From Paraspadella gotoi (taxonomy: Eukaryota > Chaetognatha): a stretch of DNA of 64,000 bases. Below are positions 32,430 through 43,699 of the stretch, in pieces. The DNA is taken from positions 166,330-230,329 of the forward strand of contig JBJCIZ010000040.1 in NCBI GenBank assembly GCA_051294375.1, given 5' to 3'. The notes under the pieces were generated by a model. It saw only the letters and a list, made by a program, of their open reading frames with translations. It was not told the DNA's origin and did not search any database. The position numbers and the translations under genes are program-made. Within the stretch, counting starts at the first letter, position 1; each line of letters starts with the position of its first letter.

Positions 32430-33595
32430 TCGTCTTTGCTTTAGATGTTTTGGAACTGGTCATTCTGCTGTTAATTGTAAGGATCCCCCAACATGCACCA
32501 CATGTAAGAGACAGCACCACACACTTCTCCACAGTGAGCCTAAGCAAACTGACCAAACTCAAACACTAGCATCCGCATCAACCCCCACACCTTCAACATC
32601 TACCACATCTGCATCACCTCAACAATTCCAGACTGCTAAAAAGGTTGCTTCTCATTCCATTAGAGCCAGAAAAAGAGACGGATAAAGGCCCATAGTCGCC
32701 ATTTTGGTTCGCCGCGACAATAGGGAGAAGTACATCTTTGCTCTCTTAGATACTGGAAGTGATGTGAACTTTTGTTCTCAGTGTCTTGCTGATGAGATGA
32801 GATCGCCTATCACTCGTGCGATGATTGACCTTAAGGTCATTGGTAGTAGATCTCGTAAACCACGAGATGTGACCCAGCTAGAGATGGTCAGCTTATGGAG
32901 TGAGGAGGGTAGAGAACCCTTCAAGGTTTTGCAATCCAATATCATTATTGATCCCGAGCTTACCAATGGTGACACTTATCCACCAACTTAAGAAGAGGTT
33001 GATGGTTATGACTATCTTAAGGAAGTCAAGGTGGTGGAGATTGAAGGTGTTGAGAGTTTTGATCTCATTATTGGCAAGGAACTTGCTGATACTTTGCTGC
33101 ATGAAGAGATCGTGCGTGGTTCTTTTGCCTTTAGAACTATCTGGGGCTGGGCCTTGATGAGTCCTGGAGAAGATGGCTGGGATAAAAACATTTACACTTC
33201 CTACATTGCTGTCGACAATGAGCAATAGTTTGCTAAGATTGATGATGCCCTTTTTTGCTATGATTTCCTGAATGATGACCCCTTTGAGAAAGATGGTTTT
33301 TCTTGTGAAGATCTGGAAGCCTTAAAAGTCATGAAAAAGTCCAGGAAGCTGGTCAATGGTCATTATAAAATCGATTTGTTGTGGAAAGATGGAAGAGAGG
33401 CTGCTGCTAATCGCCTCAACTGCATCAATAGTGCTGCAACAGCCAAGAAACGTTGGCTTAATGTCGAAAGGAAGTTGACTCCTGAAAGAAAAGCTGATAT
33501 TCAGAGTCAGATGAAGGTTCTGATGGAGAAAGGAGTTGTAGAGAAGGTGGAGAGGCGCATGTTTTTTGAGGTAGCGAACTTGGACTAGAGTCAAA
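32430..33595 (+). pseudogene. BEL/Pao nucleocapsid, protease and start of RT
   Basis: Starts with a perfect CCHC knuckle CFRCFGTGHSAVNC (near 32438) and a second finger CTTCKRQHHTLLH. A Ser/Thr/Pro linker leads to the protease ALLDTGSDVNFCS (near 32740-32779) and the BEL-typical IIGKELADTL and IWGWALMSP strands (33060-33165). The last part, RKADIQSQMKVLMEKGVVEKV, is the RT entry. In-frame stops at 32683, 32989 and 33226 and truncation at about 33595 make it non-functional. Stops, not frameshifts, dominate. Confidence 0.7.
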
Positions 33596-34304
33596 AATTG
33601 GGGAGAAGGGAGGATAGAGAGCGTTAGAGATATTGATGTCGCGGTGATTAGAAGAGGAAAATTGCATCTTCGAGGAGAACTTATGGAGTAATGATAATCG
33701 TTAGGAGGGATATCATTGTGTGGATGGTATGCGCGAGACGAAGAAATGGCTTTTGAAATAGTATATGATAAGCTGCTATTATTATGGAGTTTGTGGTACT
33801 GTAGCGACGGTGACCATTATCCAGATAATAGGAGTTGGAAACTCAGGAGTTATCCCACAGACCACCGAACAGACGCCCAGATCGAATGTAATTTCTAATT
33901 ATATTTTCCTTTGACTTTGCCATGATGGACACACTTATTCTTCTCTCAACTCGAGCAGATCATTTGCGAGGATTTCCTGACATGGACTTGCTTATTGATT
34001 GGTTGTTGGGTCCATTAACCGAAGCTACAACTATGATCAGCCGAGATATCAACTATAGAATGTCTAAAATAATGTCTGACATCTTGTAAGTATCTGGAGC
34101 TGCTCTTGTGCCAATCACTTTATGTGATCTTAAGAAACACTGAGTATCACTCTCATCCGTTACGTCTTACCTCACAACTGTTAACTCTCAAGTTTGAAAC
34201 AACCAACGCTTTTTTTCCGTATTCTAATAAAATTCTATCGAGTTTCTTCTGTCTCGAGTATTCGTTTGTCATATAAAGTATGACACTTAGGACGTCTATT
34301 CATA
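33596..34304. other. No recognisable feature
   Basis: Short ORFs only. Ends abruptly in the middle of the LTR of the next element; the last 100 bases contain AATAAA at 34227 and may belong to another truncated LTR. Confidence 0.4.
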
Positions 34305-34721
34305 TCACCGTTCTAGTTGCTTTCTTGTGGCTTTCTTTCGCCGAAAACCTCGTCACTTGTTATTCGATCATCAGAATCATTTTTAAAGAAAAGATCGGCC
34401 GCTGGAACCGTAGTTTTTACGGATCCAAGGATTTATACAAACATTTTTTCGACTTTTCATTGATTTGCCATGGATTTATCTCTACAAAAATACAAATAAT
34501 TTACAATTTATTCTACATTTTTCGACGTTTTTCTTTACGCTTCGAGATTTAGTAAGATACTAGAAATCCTTGCTCCTTGTCAAAATCTGTTCATCCGACG
34601 GCCGACGCCTCGAACGCGCGACCCCGCAGGCATAGAAAATACAAAAGATTTTCTACAGTAAAAACTACGAAACCGCCTCCTGGAATCGGCGTTCAAATCG
34701 AATCAACCAAGCAAAACATCA

Positions 34722-35700
34722 ACAATGGACTCATCTACGAATGTCCAGAGGAAAATCAGCAATTGGCCAACACGATTAATCTCTCATTTAACCAAAATTT
34801 TGAAATTTTTAGCCAATTTATGGTGGAAAGTCTACTCCGCATGGAGCAGAAATCCACAGCCATTAAATGATTTGAAAGTGTCTTTTTCTCAGGCCAACGA
34901 TCGACCCAAAGGACGGAGGAGAGTCTTCAAGATGATCTTCACACATTGAAAGTTGAGATCATTACAATAAAGAGCAGCAGGAGAAAGACGAACTTGCCAG
35001 AAGACGCCTCCTTCACCCCTTTTCTCCCTTTTCAACACTTGAAAACGACGGGGAGTCGTTCGCTCAGCTACAAGCAATGGCGCCGCTCATTGATGCTGCG
35101 TGGCTCTGGCTGTCTCTCCACTTCATGATCGAATTCTAAAATTGGAGGAAAATCTCCATCAATTAGGAAGCCTCCAATCCTTGCCTCTTTATTCTCCGTA
35201 TCGTAATGACGAAGTTTTACCTCCTTTCACGTCTTCTCTAACAAAGAATAAGAAAATCTCCGAGAAGAAGAAAGGTTGTCTTCGCGACGCGCGCTGGTTA
35301 CGTCAATGTCTCCGTCCCCATCACCGATTTCAACTTCGACTCCTAGGCCATTTCCTTTGCCGCAACCTTCATCTTTAGCTCCACGACCAATTCCGTTACA
35401 AAGCCAATGCTATTTCAAAATGAAAACTTAAATCGACATCAAAGAACGTCGTAGCATTATCTGTGAAGAAAACCACCCGCACACCTTCCTGCGCCCACTA
35501 TCGTAAATTAAGTAGTGAAGAAAGAAAATGGGCCGCGATCAAAAAAATCTTTGCTTACGATGCTCGTCCAGGACACGAATCAAAGGACTGCCGCTCTGAG
35601 CGCAGTTGTAGCGCTTGCGACGGTCTCCACCACTCATCTCTTCATGATGTCTTCATGGACGAACAACGCTTTTGGGATAGCCCAGAATATGCAAAGTGAA
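34722..35700 (+). pseudogene. gag: Gag of copy 1, frame-broken
   Basis: Corresponds to 40594-41651. Several 1-base indels split it into short pieces. Where copy 2 is shifted (near 40935), copy 1 stays in frame (ESFAQLQAMAPLIDA near 35050-35095). The errors are therefore complementary between the copies. Confidence 0.7.
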
Positions 35701-36481
35701 TGACGACAACAATGTTGCTCGAATCAAAACAGTTCGTCCATAGTTGCAACGCCGTCATTGATACCATCAAATCAAAACAATTAACAGTGGCAAGACATAT
35801 TACTTTTTTTACCTTGATTTTTGAAACGGTTCAATTAAATAAAAAAAAAAAAATCATCATTTTATGAATTGAAGAGTTTCCGAAGTAAACATTTAAATAA
35901 ATAAAAGCGGAGGTTGTTTGAAATCCCATCTTAACAAAATTATCTTAGATCTTGGGCCTTGATTCATCTCTGGAGCTGGACTTCCCAGTGACTCAGTCCT
36001 GAGCCGAAGTCCTTGCCCAGGCGATCAAGTCAGCCCTTACGGGCGACGATCATAATACGTATGCTCTCCTCATGATGGTCAGGGACGATCCCAATACGTC
36101 CGCCTTCCCTCAAGGCAGTGACCACCATGCACAAGCCTCTAATTATTAGTAGCAGGGAGCTTATGCCCCATCGCTACTCAAGGCAGTGACCACCATGCAC
36201 AAGCCTTTAATTTTTAATAGCAGTGTGGTCTAGTGCCATTGCTACTTAAGGCAGTGACCCCTATGCACATGCCTTTATGGCATATCTTAATTATTCTACA
36301 GCTTTGTTTAATTTTTCTTTCCATGTGCCTTTTCTCTAACTTCACGTCGTCTTTCAATGACGGGGGCGACGACGGTTCCAACGGCAACAATTCTCTACCA
36401 TTTTCAATGACGGGGGCCAAGTTTCTCAAACATCACACGACTTTTACTTTGAAGCAAAATTCTAATCAATTTTGGACGGGG

Positions 36482-36904
36482 TGTAAGATATTTTGTTACC
36501 TCGCGTCGGGTCATTCTTTTAGTCATTTAAGTTGACCTTAGCTGACCTTATCTTTTCACCGTTCTAGTTGCTTTCTTGTGGCTTTCTTTCGGCCGAAAAC
36601 CTGTCACTTGTTATTCGATCAGAATCATTTTTAAAGAAAGATCGGCCGTCTGGAACCGTAGTTTTTACGGATCCAAGGATTTATTACAAACATTTTTTCG
36701 ACTTTTCATTGATTTGCCATGGATTTATCTCTACAAAAATACAAATAATTTACAATTTATTCTACATTTTTCGACGTTTTTCTTTACGCTTCGAGATTTA
36801 GTAAGATACTAGAAATCCTTGCTCCTTGTCAAAATCTGTTCATCCGACGGCCGACGCCTCGAACGCCGACCCGCAGGCATAGAAAATACAAAAGATTTTC
36901 TACA
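36482..36904 (+). repeat. 3' LTR of gag-only element copy 1
   Basis: 423 bp, begins TGTAAGATATTTTG, ends GATTTTCTACA. Preceded by purine-rich GGACGGGG and followed by ATGCC. Confidence 0.85.
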
Positions 36905-37170
36905 ATGCCAGTTGACCAAATTATGCCAGTTGATCAAATTCTGCAAGTTGATCAAGTTCTGCAAGTTGACCAAATTATGCTGTTGACCAAATTATGCCAG
37001 TTGACCAAATTAGGCCAGTTGATAAAATTATGCCAATTGACCAAATTATGCCGGTTGACCAAATTATCTTAATTGATCAAATTATGTCAGTTGACCAAAT
37101 TATGTCAGTTGACCAAATTATGTCAGTTGACCAAATTATGCAAGTTGATAAATTATGCAAGTTGACCAAG
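36905..37170 (+). repeat. 18-bp minisatellite, right flank of copy 1
   Basis: About 15 units of the type CAGTTGACCAAATTATGC. Nearly identical unit by unit to 42777-43035, including the variant units, so the two arrays are copies of the same array. Confidence 0.85.
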
Positions 37171-37199
37171 TTAGCTTATTACCACTTAATTATCGATTG

Positions 37200-38402
37200 A
37201 CCTGGAATTTAGTATGTGAGAAGAAAAGTGTGTGATTGAACAGGAAACAAAGTTTTGATGGAATCTTTTGAGTGGAAATGAGTTTAAATGGAAAAAAACA
37301 AAAAACCTGTTTCACTAATTGATTATGATTTTTTTTCTTTTTATATTAAATGTATATTCAGGATGTACTAATAAATCAAATAATTAATCAGTTAATTAAT
37401 CAATTAGTCAATTAATTAATCACTAATTAATTAATCAGTCGATCAATCCGTCCATCCGTCCCACCTTAGAAAAAAGCTCAATAACTCGTGATTGGCTGGT
37501 TGGATTGGAATTAAATTTTGTGTGTGGGTAGGAAAGTGTGTGATAAAGCCGGATATAAAGTTTCGACGGAATCGTGTGAGTGAAATGAGTTTAAGTGGAA
37601 AAAAACATAAGTCCGCATTTACTAAAATATTTTACTTATTTTAACCAATAAGTACTCTAATTAATCATAATTGGATGGATAGATTGAGTTCAAATTTTTT
37701 GTGTGGGTAGAAAAATGTGTAACGCTGCTTGATATAAAGTTTCGGTGGAAACGTACGAGTGGAAATGAGTTTAAATGAAAAAAGTATGAGTCACATTTAC
37801 TTGAATCTTTTTACTTATTTTAACCCATAATAGATTGAGATAAAATTTTGTGAGCGGTAGGAAAAGTGTGTGAAGAAGCTAGATATAAAGTTTTGACGGA
37901 ATTGTGCCAGTGGAAATAGTTTAAATGGAAAAAACATAAGTCACATTTACTTGAATCTTTATTATTTATGATTACTAATAAATGTTTTAATTATTTAATT
38001 AAACACTTTTTATAACTTCTAGTTCTCTTTAAAAATGTTTTTTCCTTTTCTACTAAATCGATTTTCATGTAACTTTTTGAATTAGTTCATTGGGTTGTTG
38101 CACTGAAGCTTTTAAAATATTTATAATATATAATAATTATATAAAGTTTTGACGGAATTGTGCCAGTGGAAATAGTTTAGATGGAAAAAAACATAAGTCA
38201 CATTTACTTGAATCTTTATTATTAATGATTACTAATAAAAGTTTAATTAATAAATTAATTAATTAATTAATGTGAAAAAATGATGCAATTTAAAAAAAAT
38301 TATGCAAGTTGAAAAAATCCTAAAAGCATAAGGATCGTTGCAATTGCAAAGAGAGAGAGAAGAGAGAGAGAGAAAAATGAGCATAAGGATCGTCGCAATT
38401 GC

Positions 38403-38442
<40 letters not shown>

Positions 38443-39187
38443 AGAGAGAAGAGAAAGAGAAAGAAAGAAAGAGAGTCCGAGAATAAAAGTTAGCGAATAA
38501 AAAAGTTGTTATTTACTCACTGAATAAAAATAATATAATACTTACAAAATACATAAAATTGATAAAGATTATTATTCCGATAACATTGTTTAATCACATG
38601 CAATATATCTAGTAAGGCGGGCCAAAATTGAACATTTTTATAACTTCTATTTCTTCAAAAATTTTTTTTCCTTCTAACTACTAAATCGATTTTCAATGTA
38701 ACTTTTGAATTAGTTCATTGGGTTGTTGCACTGAAGCTTTTAAATATTTATTAATATATAAAATTATATAAAGTTTTGACGGAATTGTGCCAGTGGAAAT
38801 GAGTTTAGATTGAAAAAAACATAAGTCACATTTACTTGAATCTTTAATATTAATAGATTGCTAATAAATGTTTTAATTAATTAATTAATTAATTAATTAA
38901 ATGAGCAAGTTAAAAAAAATCTTAAAAGCATAAAGATCGTTGAATTGCATAAAAAAAAAGAGAGAGAGAGAGAGAAGAGAAAGAGAGAAGAGAGAGAGAA
39001 AGACATAAAATAAAATAGAGGATATTTGTTTGTTTGATAAAATGTAACAAAACATATTTAATAACTGTCCTAACCCAATTTTAAGGACATCGATGATGAT
39101 AAGTTGAATATAAATTTAAAATTGATTATTACATATTAAAATTAATTAATTAATTAATTAATTAATTAATATCGATTAATTCATTAA
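37200..39187 (+). repeat. R1-related subrepeats and GA microsatellites
   Basis: Repeated ~170-240-bp units containing TAGGAAAGTGTGTGA..., GGATATAAAGTTTCGA and GAGTGGAAATGAGTTTAAAT, at about 37470, 37690, 37850, 38150 and 38780, separated by TTAATTAA and (GA)n tracts at 38345-38480 and 38955-39005. No coding sequence. Confidence 0.7.
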
Positions 39188-39212
39188 NNNNNNNNNNNNN
39201 NNNNNNNNNNNN
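39188..39212. other. Assembly gap (25 N)
   Basis: Run of 25 N between the R1 subrepeats of the first block and the start of the second R1 copy. It lies between the two copies of the duplicated gag-only element. Confidence 0.95.
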
Positions 39213-39993
39213 CGAATGCGGAGGCGCAAAAAACGTTGCGCGTTCGCCTCTTGTGCTTTTGTTTTTATAGGCGAAAATCAAAAGGTTTTTAGTCGGATCT
39301 GCTTATCAGCAGATCCCGACTCTATAACTCACTTTGTCGGTCCGTCGGTCCGCCCCTCAATATTGTCGGGCACACACTTATATCATGTCAGAACAACGAA
39401 TTATGATTAATTATGCAAAAAAACGATGTCCGTCCGTCTGTCCGTCCGTCCGTCCCACCTTAGCAAAAAACTCCAATTACTCGTGATTGGATGGATGGAT
39501 TGGTATGAAATTTTGTGTGTGGGTAGGAAACTGTGTGATTGAGATGGATATGAAGTTTCGAGGGAATCGTGCGAGTGGAAATTGGTTTAAATGGAAAAAA
39601 AACAAAAATATATGGTTCACTATTTGAACGCCAATTGCTCATGAGTGGATAGGGCAATTGACTTGAAATTTTGTATGATGGTAGGAAAGTGTGTGATTGA
39701 GCTGGATATAAAGTTTCGATGGAATCGTGCGAGTGGAAATGAGTTAAAATGGAAAAAAACAAAAGTCATATTTACTTAAAGTATTTTTACTTAAATTTAC
39801 TCATAATTATTATGTTTATTAAAAATTGGATAGATAAATCGAAATTGAATTTTGTGTGTGGGTAGGAAAGTATGTGATAAAGCTGGATATAAATTTTTTG
39901 ATGGAATCGTAGGAGTGGAAAAGAGTTCAAATTAGAAAACCAAAAGACACATTTATTTGAATTTTTTAAAGTTTCTCTCTCTCTATCTCTCTC

Positions 39994-40028
<35 letters not shown>

Positions 40029-40088
40029 CTGACGAAATTATGCCAATTGACAAAAATATGCCAGTTGACCAAATTCTTAAAGTTGACC

Positions 40089-40525
40089 AAATTATGCCTG
40101 TAAGATATTTTGTTACCTCGCGTCGGGTCATTCTTTTAGTCATTTAAGTTGACCTTAGCTGACCTTATCTTTTCACCGTTCTAGTTGCTTTCTTGTGGCT
40201 TTCTTTCGGCCGAAAACCTCGTCACTTGTTATTCGATCAGAATCATTTTTAAAGAAAAGATCGGCCGTCTGGAACCGTAGTTTTTACGGATCCAAGGATT
40301 TATTACAAACATTTTTTCGACTTTTCATTGATTTGCCATGGATTTATCTCTACAAAAATACAAATAATTTACAATTTATTCTACATTTTTCGACGTTTTC
40401 TTTACGCTTCGAGATTTAGTAAGATACTACGAAATCCTTGCTCCTTGTCAAAATCTGTTCATCCGACGGCCGACGCCTCGAACGCGCGACCCCGCAGGCA
40501 TAGAAAATACAAAAGATTTTCTACA
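40089..40525 (+). repeat. 5' LTR of gag-only element copy 2
   Basis: About 437 bp, TGTAAGATA...TTTTCTACA. Matches the other LTRs with occasional one-base length differences in homopolymers. Confidence 0.85.
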
Positions 40526-40593
40526 GTAAAAACTACGAAACCGCCTCCTGGAATCGGCGTTCAAATCGAATCAACCAAGCAAAAACATCAACA

Positions 40594-41651
40594 ATGGACT
40601 CATCTACGATGTCCCAGGAAAATCAGCAATTGGCCAACACGATTAATCTCTCATTTAACCAAAATTTTGAAATTTTTAGCAAATTTATGGTGGAAAGTCT
40701 ACTCCGCATGGAGCAGAAATTCCAACAGCCATTAAATGATTTGAAAGTGTCTTTTTCTCAGGCCAACGATCGGATCCAAAGGACGGAGGAGAGTCTTCAA
40801 GATGATCTTCACACATTGAAAGTTGAGATCATTACAATAAAAGAGCAGCAGGAGAAAGAACGAACTTGCCAGAAGACGCCTTCATCTTCACCCCTTTTTT
40901 CAACACTTGAAAACGACGGGGAGTCGTTTCGCTCAGGCAAATGGCGCCGCTCATTGATGCTGCCGTGGCTCTTGCTGTCTCTCCACTTCATGATCGAATT
41001 CTAAAATTGGAGGAAAATCTCCATCAATTAGGAAGCCTCCAATCCTTGCCTCTTTATTCTCCGTATCGTAATGACGAAGTTTTACCTCCTTTCACGTCTT
41101 CTCTAACAAAGAATAGAAAATCTCCGAGAAGAAGAAAGGTTGTCTTCGCGACGCCGCTGGTTACGTCAATGTCTCCGTCCCCATCACCGATTTCAACGTC
41201 GACTCCTAGGCCATTTCCTTTGCCGCAACCTTCATCTTTAGCTCCACGACCAATTCCGTTGACAAAGCCAATGCTATTTCAAAATGAAAACTTAAATCGA
41301 CCATCAAAGAACGTCGTATGCATTATCTGTGAAGAAAACCACCCGACACCTTCCTGCGCCCACTATCGTAAATTAAGTAGTGAAGAAAGAAAATGGGCCG
41401 CCGATCAAAAAAATCTTTGCTTACGATGCCTTCGTCCAGGACACGAATCAAAGGACTGCCGCTCTGAGCGCAGTTGTAGCGCTTGCGACGGTCTCCACCA
41501 CTCATCTCTTCATGATGTCTTCATGGACGAACAACGCTTTTGGGATAGCCCAGAATATGCAAAGTGGATGACGACAACAATGTTGCTCGAATCAAACAGT
41601 TCGTCCATAGATGCAACGCCGTCATTGATACCATCAAATCAAAACAATTAA
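40594..41651 (+). CDS. gag: BEL/Pao-like Gag, one frameshift
   Basis: ATG at 40594 starts a helical N-terminal part with coiled-coil character (heptads to about residue 95). A frameshift near 40935 moves to the frame of 41651. The C-terminal part has a Ser/Pro linker and three metal-binding clusters: C-x2-C-x3-H-x4-C (CIICEENHPTPSC, near 41320), CCHC CLRCLRPGHESKDC (near 41420) and C-x2-C-x3-HH-x3-H (CSACDGLHHSSLHD, near 41473). The three-finger end is the BEL/Pao gag pattern and matches the relic at 18720-18830. About 350 residues in total. Would form particles and bind RNA. Confidence 0.75.
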
Positions 41652-42350
41652 CAGGTGCAAGACATATTACTTTTTTTTACCTTGATTTTTGAAACGGTTC
41701 AATTAAATAAAAAAAAAAAAATCATCATTTTATGAATTGAAGAGTTTCCGAAGTAAACATTTAAATAAATAAAACGGGAGGTTGTTTGAAATCCCATCTT
41801 ACAAAATTATCTTAGATCTTGGGCCTTGATTCATCTCTGGAGCTGGACTTCCCAGTGACTCAGTCCTGAGCCGAAGTCCTTGCCCAGGCGATCAAGTCAG
41901 CCCTTACGGGCGACGATCATAATACGTATGCTCTCCTCATGATGGTCAGGGGACGATCCCAATACGTCCGCCTTCCCTCAAGGCAGTGACCACCATGCAC
42001 AAGCCTCTAATTATTAGTAGCAGGGAGCTTATGCCCCATCGCTACTCAAGGCAGTGACCACCATGCACAAGCCTTTAATTTTTAATAGCAGTGTGGTCTA
42101 GTGCCATTGCTACTTAAGGCAGTGACCCCTATGCACATGCCTTTATGGCATATCTTAATTATTCTACAGCTTTGTTTAATTTTTCTTTCCATGTGCCTTT
42201 TCTCTAACTTCACGTCGTCTTTCAATGACGGGGGCGACGACGGTTCCAACGGCAACAATTCTCTACCATTTTCAATGACGGGGGCCAAGTTTCTCAAACA
42301 TCACACGACTTTTACTTTGAAGCAAAATTCTAATCAATTTTGGACGGGGG
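41652..42350 (+). repeat. Internal non-coding region of gag-only element
   Basis: AT-rich start, then three tandem ~80-90-bp units with AGGCAGTGACCACCATGCAC (about 41980-42150), and a duplicated TTTCAATGACGGGGGC. No pol motif in any frame. Confidence 0.7.
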
Positions 42351-42776
42351 TGTAAGATATTTTGTTACCTCGCGTCGGGTCATTCTTTTAGTCATTTAAG
42401 TTGACCTTAGCTGACCTTATCTTTTCACCGTTCTAGTTGCTTTCTTGTGGCTTTCTTTCGGCCGAAAACCTCGTCACTTGTTATTCGATCAGAATCATTT
42501 TTAAGAAAAGATCGGCCGTCTGGAACCGTAGTTTTTACGGATCCAAGGATTTATTACAAACATTTTTTCGACTTTTCATTGATTTGCCATGGATTTATCT
42601 CTACAAAAATACAAATAATTTACAATTTATTCTACATTTTTCGACGTTTTTCTTTACGCTTCGAGATTTAGTAAGATACTACGAAATCCTTGCTCCTTGT
42701 CAAAATCTGTTCATCCGACGGCCGACGCCTCGAACGCGCGACCCGCAGGCATAGAAAATACAAAAGATTTTCTACA
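42351..42776 (+). repeat. 3' LTR of gag-only element copy 2
   Basis: 426 bp, TG...CA, followed by target duplication ATGCC. Confidence 0.85.
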
Positions 42777-43035
42777 ATGCCAGTTGACCAAATTATGCCA
42801 GTTGATCAAATTCTGCAAGTTGATCAAGTTCTGCAAGTTGACCAAATTATGCCTGTTGACCAAATTATGCCAGTTGACCAAATTAGGCCAGTTGATAAAA
42901 TTATGCCAATTGACCAAATTATGCCGGTTGACCAAATTATCTTAATTGATCAAATTATGTCAGTTGACCAAATTATGTCAGTTGACCAAATTATGTCAGT
43001 TGACCAAATTATGCAATTGATTAAATTATGCAAGT
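42777..43035 (+). repeat. 18-bp minisatellite, right flank of copy 2
   Basis: Units CAGTTGACCAAATTATGC and variants in the same order as 36905-37170. This array was the insertion target of the LTR element, since the ATGCC duplication is part of the unit. Confidence 0.85.
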
Positions 43036-43376
43036 TGACATTATCGTAGGCAGATTCGACATTGTTTGCTCAAACTTGTTGTTAAATTAAAACCTTTTTA
43101 TTGTTCCAAAAATTGTTCTTTTTTTTCAAATTTAGGTATTGCTAAATTCTGAAGCGTTTATCAGCTGACATTAGTTTTTTATTAACATATTTTTTATTCA
43201 AAAGGAAAATATTTCTAGTTCTGTTTATATTTATTTTATCTAATAAGTTGTACATAAGCATATATTTTTATATCTTTTTCTTTATTGTGGTATTCCTTTC
43301 GTTTTGTTGTTTTGGTGTTTTTAGCGAAAACAAAGTTTAGAATTTGTATTACAACGATTTTTATTTAAAATAATCA

Positions 43377-43410
43377 GACATGTTTCGACTCTTGTTCGAG
43401 CCTTCATCAG
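43377..43410 (-). ncRNA. Hammerhead ribozyme-like motif (left flank of PLE B)
   Basis: Minus strand: CTGATGA, extra A, stem II GGCTC/GAGTC (5 bp with one G-U), 6-nt loop, GAAA, CATGTC. All core strings intact. Stem I two base pairs beside the core. Confidence 0.62.
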
Positions 43411-43699
43411 TGTTTGACAGACTATCAAAAACTTTTGCAGAAGTAAATGTGTGTGAGAGAGAGAGAGAGAGACAGAGTTAAAGTTTCCAACCAAGTGGTG
43501 AGACAGAATAGTGGTCAGAGGTGAGGACAGGTGAAGGCAAGGACAGATTGAGTGAGTTTTTGAAAAAGAAAGTGAAATGGTCAAACAGAGAGAGAGTGAG
43601 AGAGAGAGAGGTAATATGTTACATTTGTGTAATGTACAACAAAGATATAAGTTTTTAAAAATGGAAATAACAATTAGCTAAATAATAAATATAGAATTT

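Larger units (their letters stand above)
34305..36904 (+). mobile_element. Gag-only LTR retroelement, copy 1 (5' LTR truncated)
   Basis: Same element as 40089-42776. The 5' LTR lacks its first ~75 bp (34305-34657); internal gag is broken by many one-base indels; 3' LTR is 36482-36904, TG...CA. The sequence after the 3' LTR (minisatellite to ~37170) is the same as after copy 2, so this is a duplicated locus and not an independent insertion. Confidence 0.8.
40089..42776 (+). mobile_element. Gag-only LTR retroelement, copy 2 (complete)
   Basis: Two LTRs (40089-40525 and 42351-42776), TG...CA ends, and a 5-bp target duplication ATGCC at 40084-40088 and 42777-42781. Purine-rich ACGGGGG precedes the 3' LTR. 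Only gag lies inside (40594-41651); about 700 bp follow with no protease, RT or integrase. It is therefore non-autonomous, like the gag-only terminal-repeat elements (TR-GAG) described in plants, but with a BEL/Pao-like gag end. I see no clear PBS: the sequence after the 5' LTR is GTAAAAACTACG. Confidence 0.85.
39291..43080 (+). repeat. Dispersed repeat R1, full copy interrupted by the gag-only element
   Basis: Starts with a hairpin (GGATCTGCTTATCAGCAGATCC split as GGATCTGC/GCAGATCC), then GACTCTATAACTCACTTTGTC, the CCGTCTGTCCGTCC microsatellite, subrepeats at 39460-39920, and the 18-bp minisatellite into which the LTR element inserted at 40089. It ends with GGCAGATTCGACATTGTTTG, CTCAAACTTGTT at 43080. 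Confidence 0.75.

Noticed and set aside
36994-37200. Repetitive ORF VDQIMPVDQI... as a repeat protein
   Set aside because: It is a chance open frame through the 18-bp minisatellite; unit length is a multiple of three, so the frame stays open without coding.
36905-43040. Minisatellite arrays considered as a CRISPR array
   Set aside because: Units are contiguous 18-bp repeats with no unique spacers, in a eukaryotic context.
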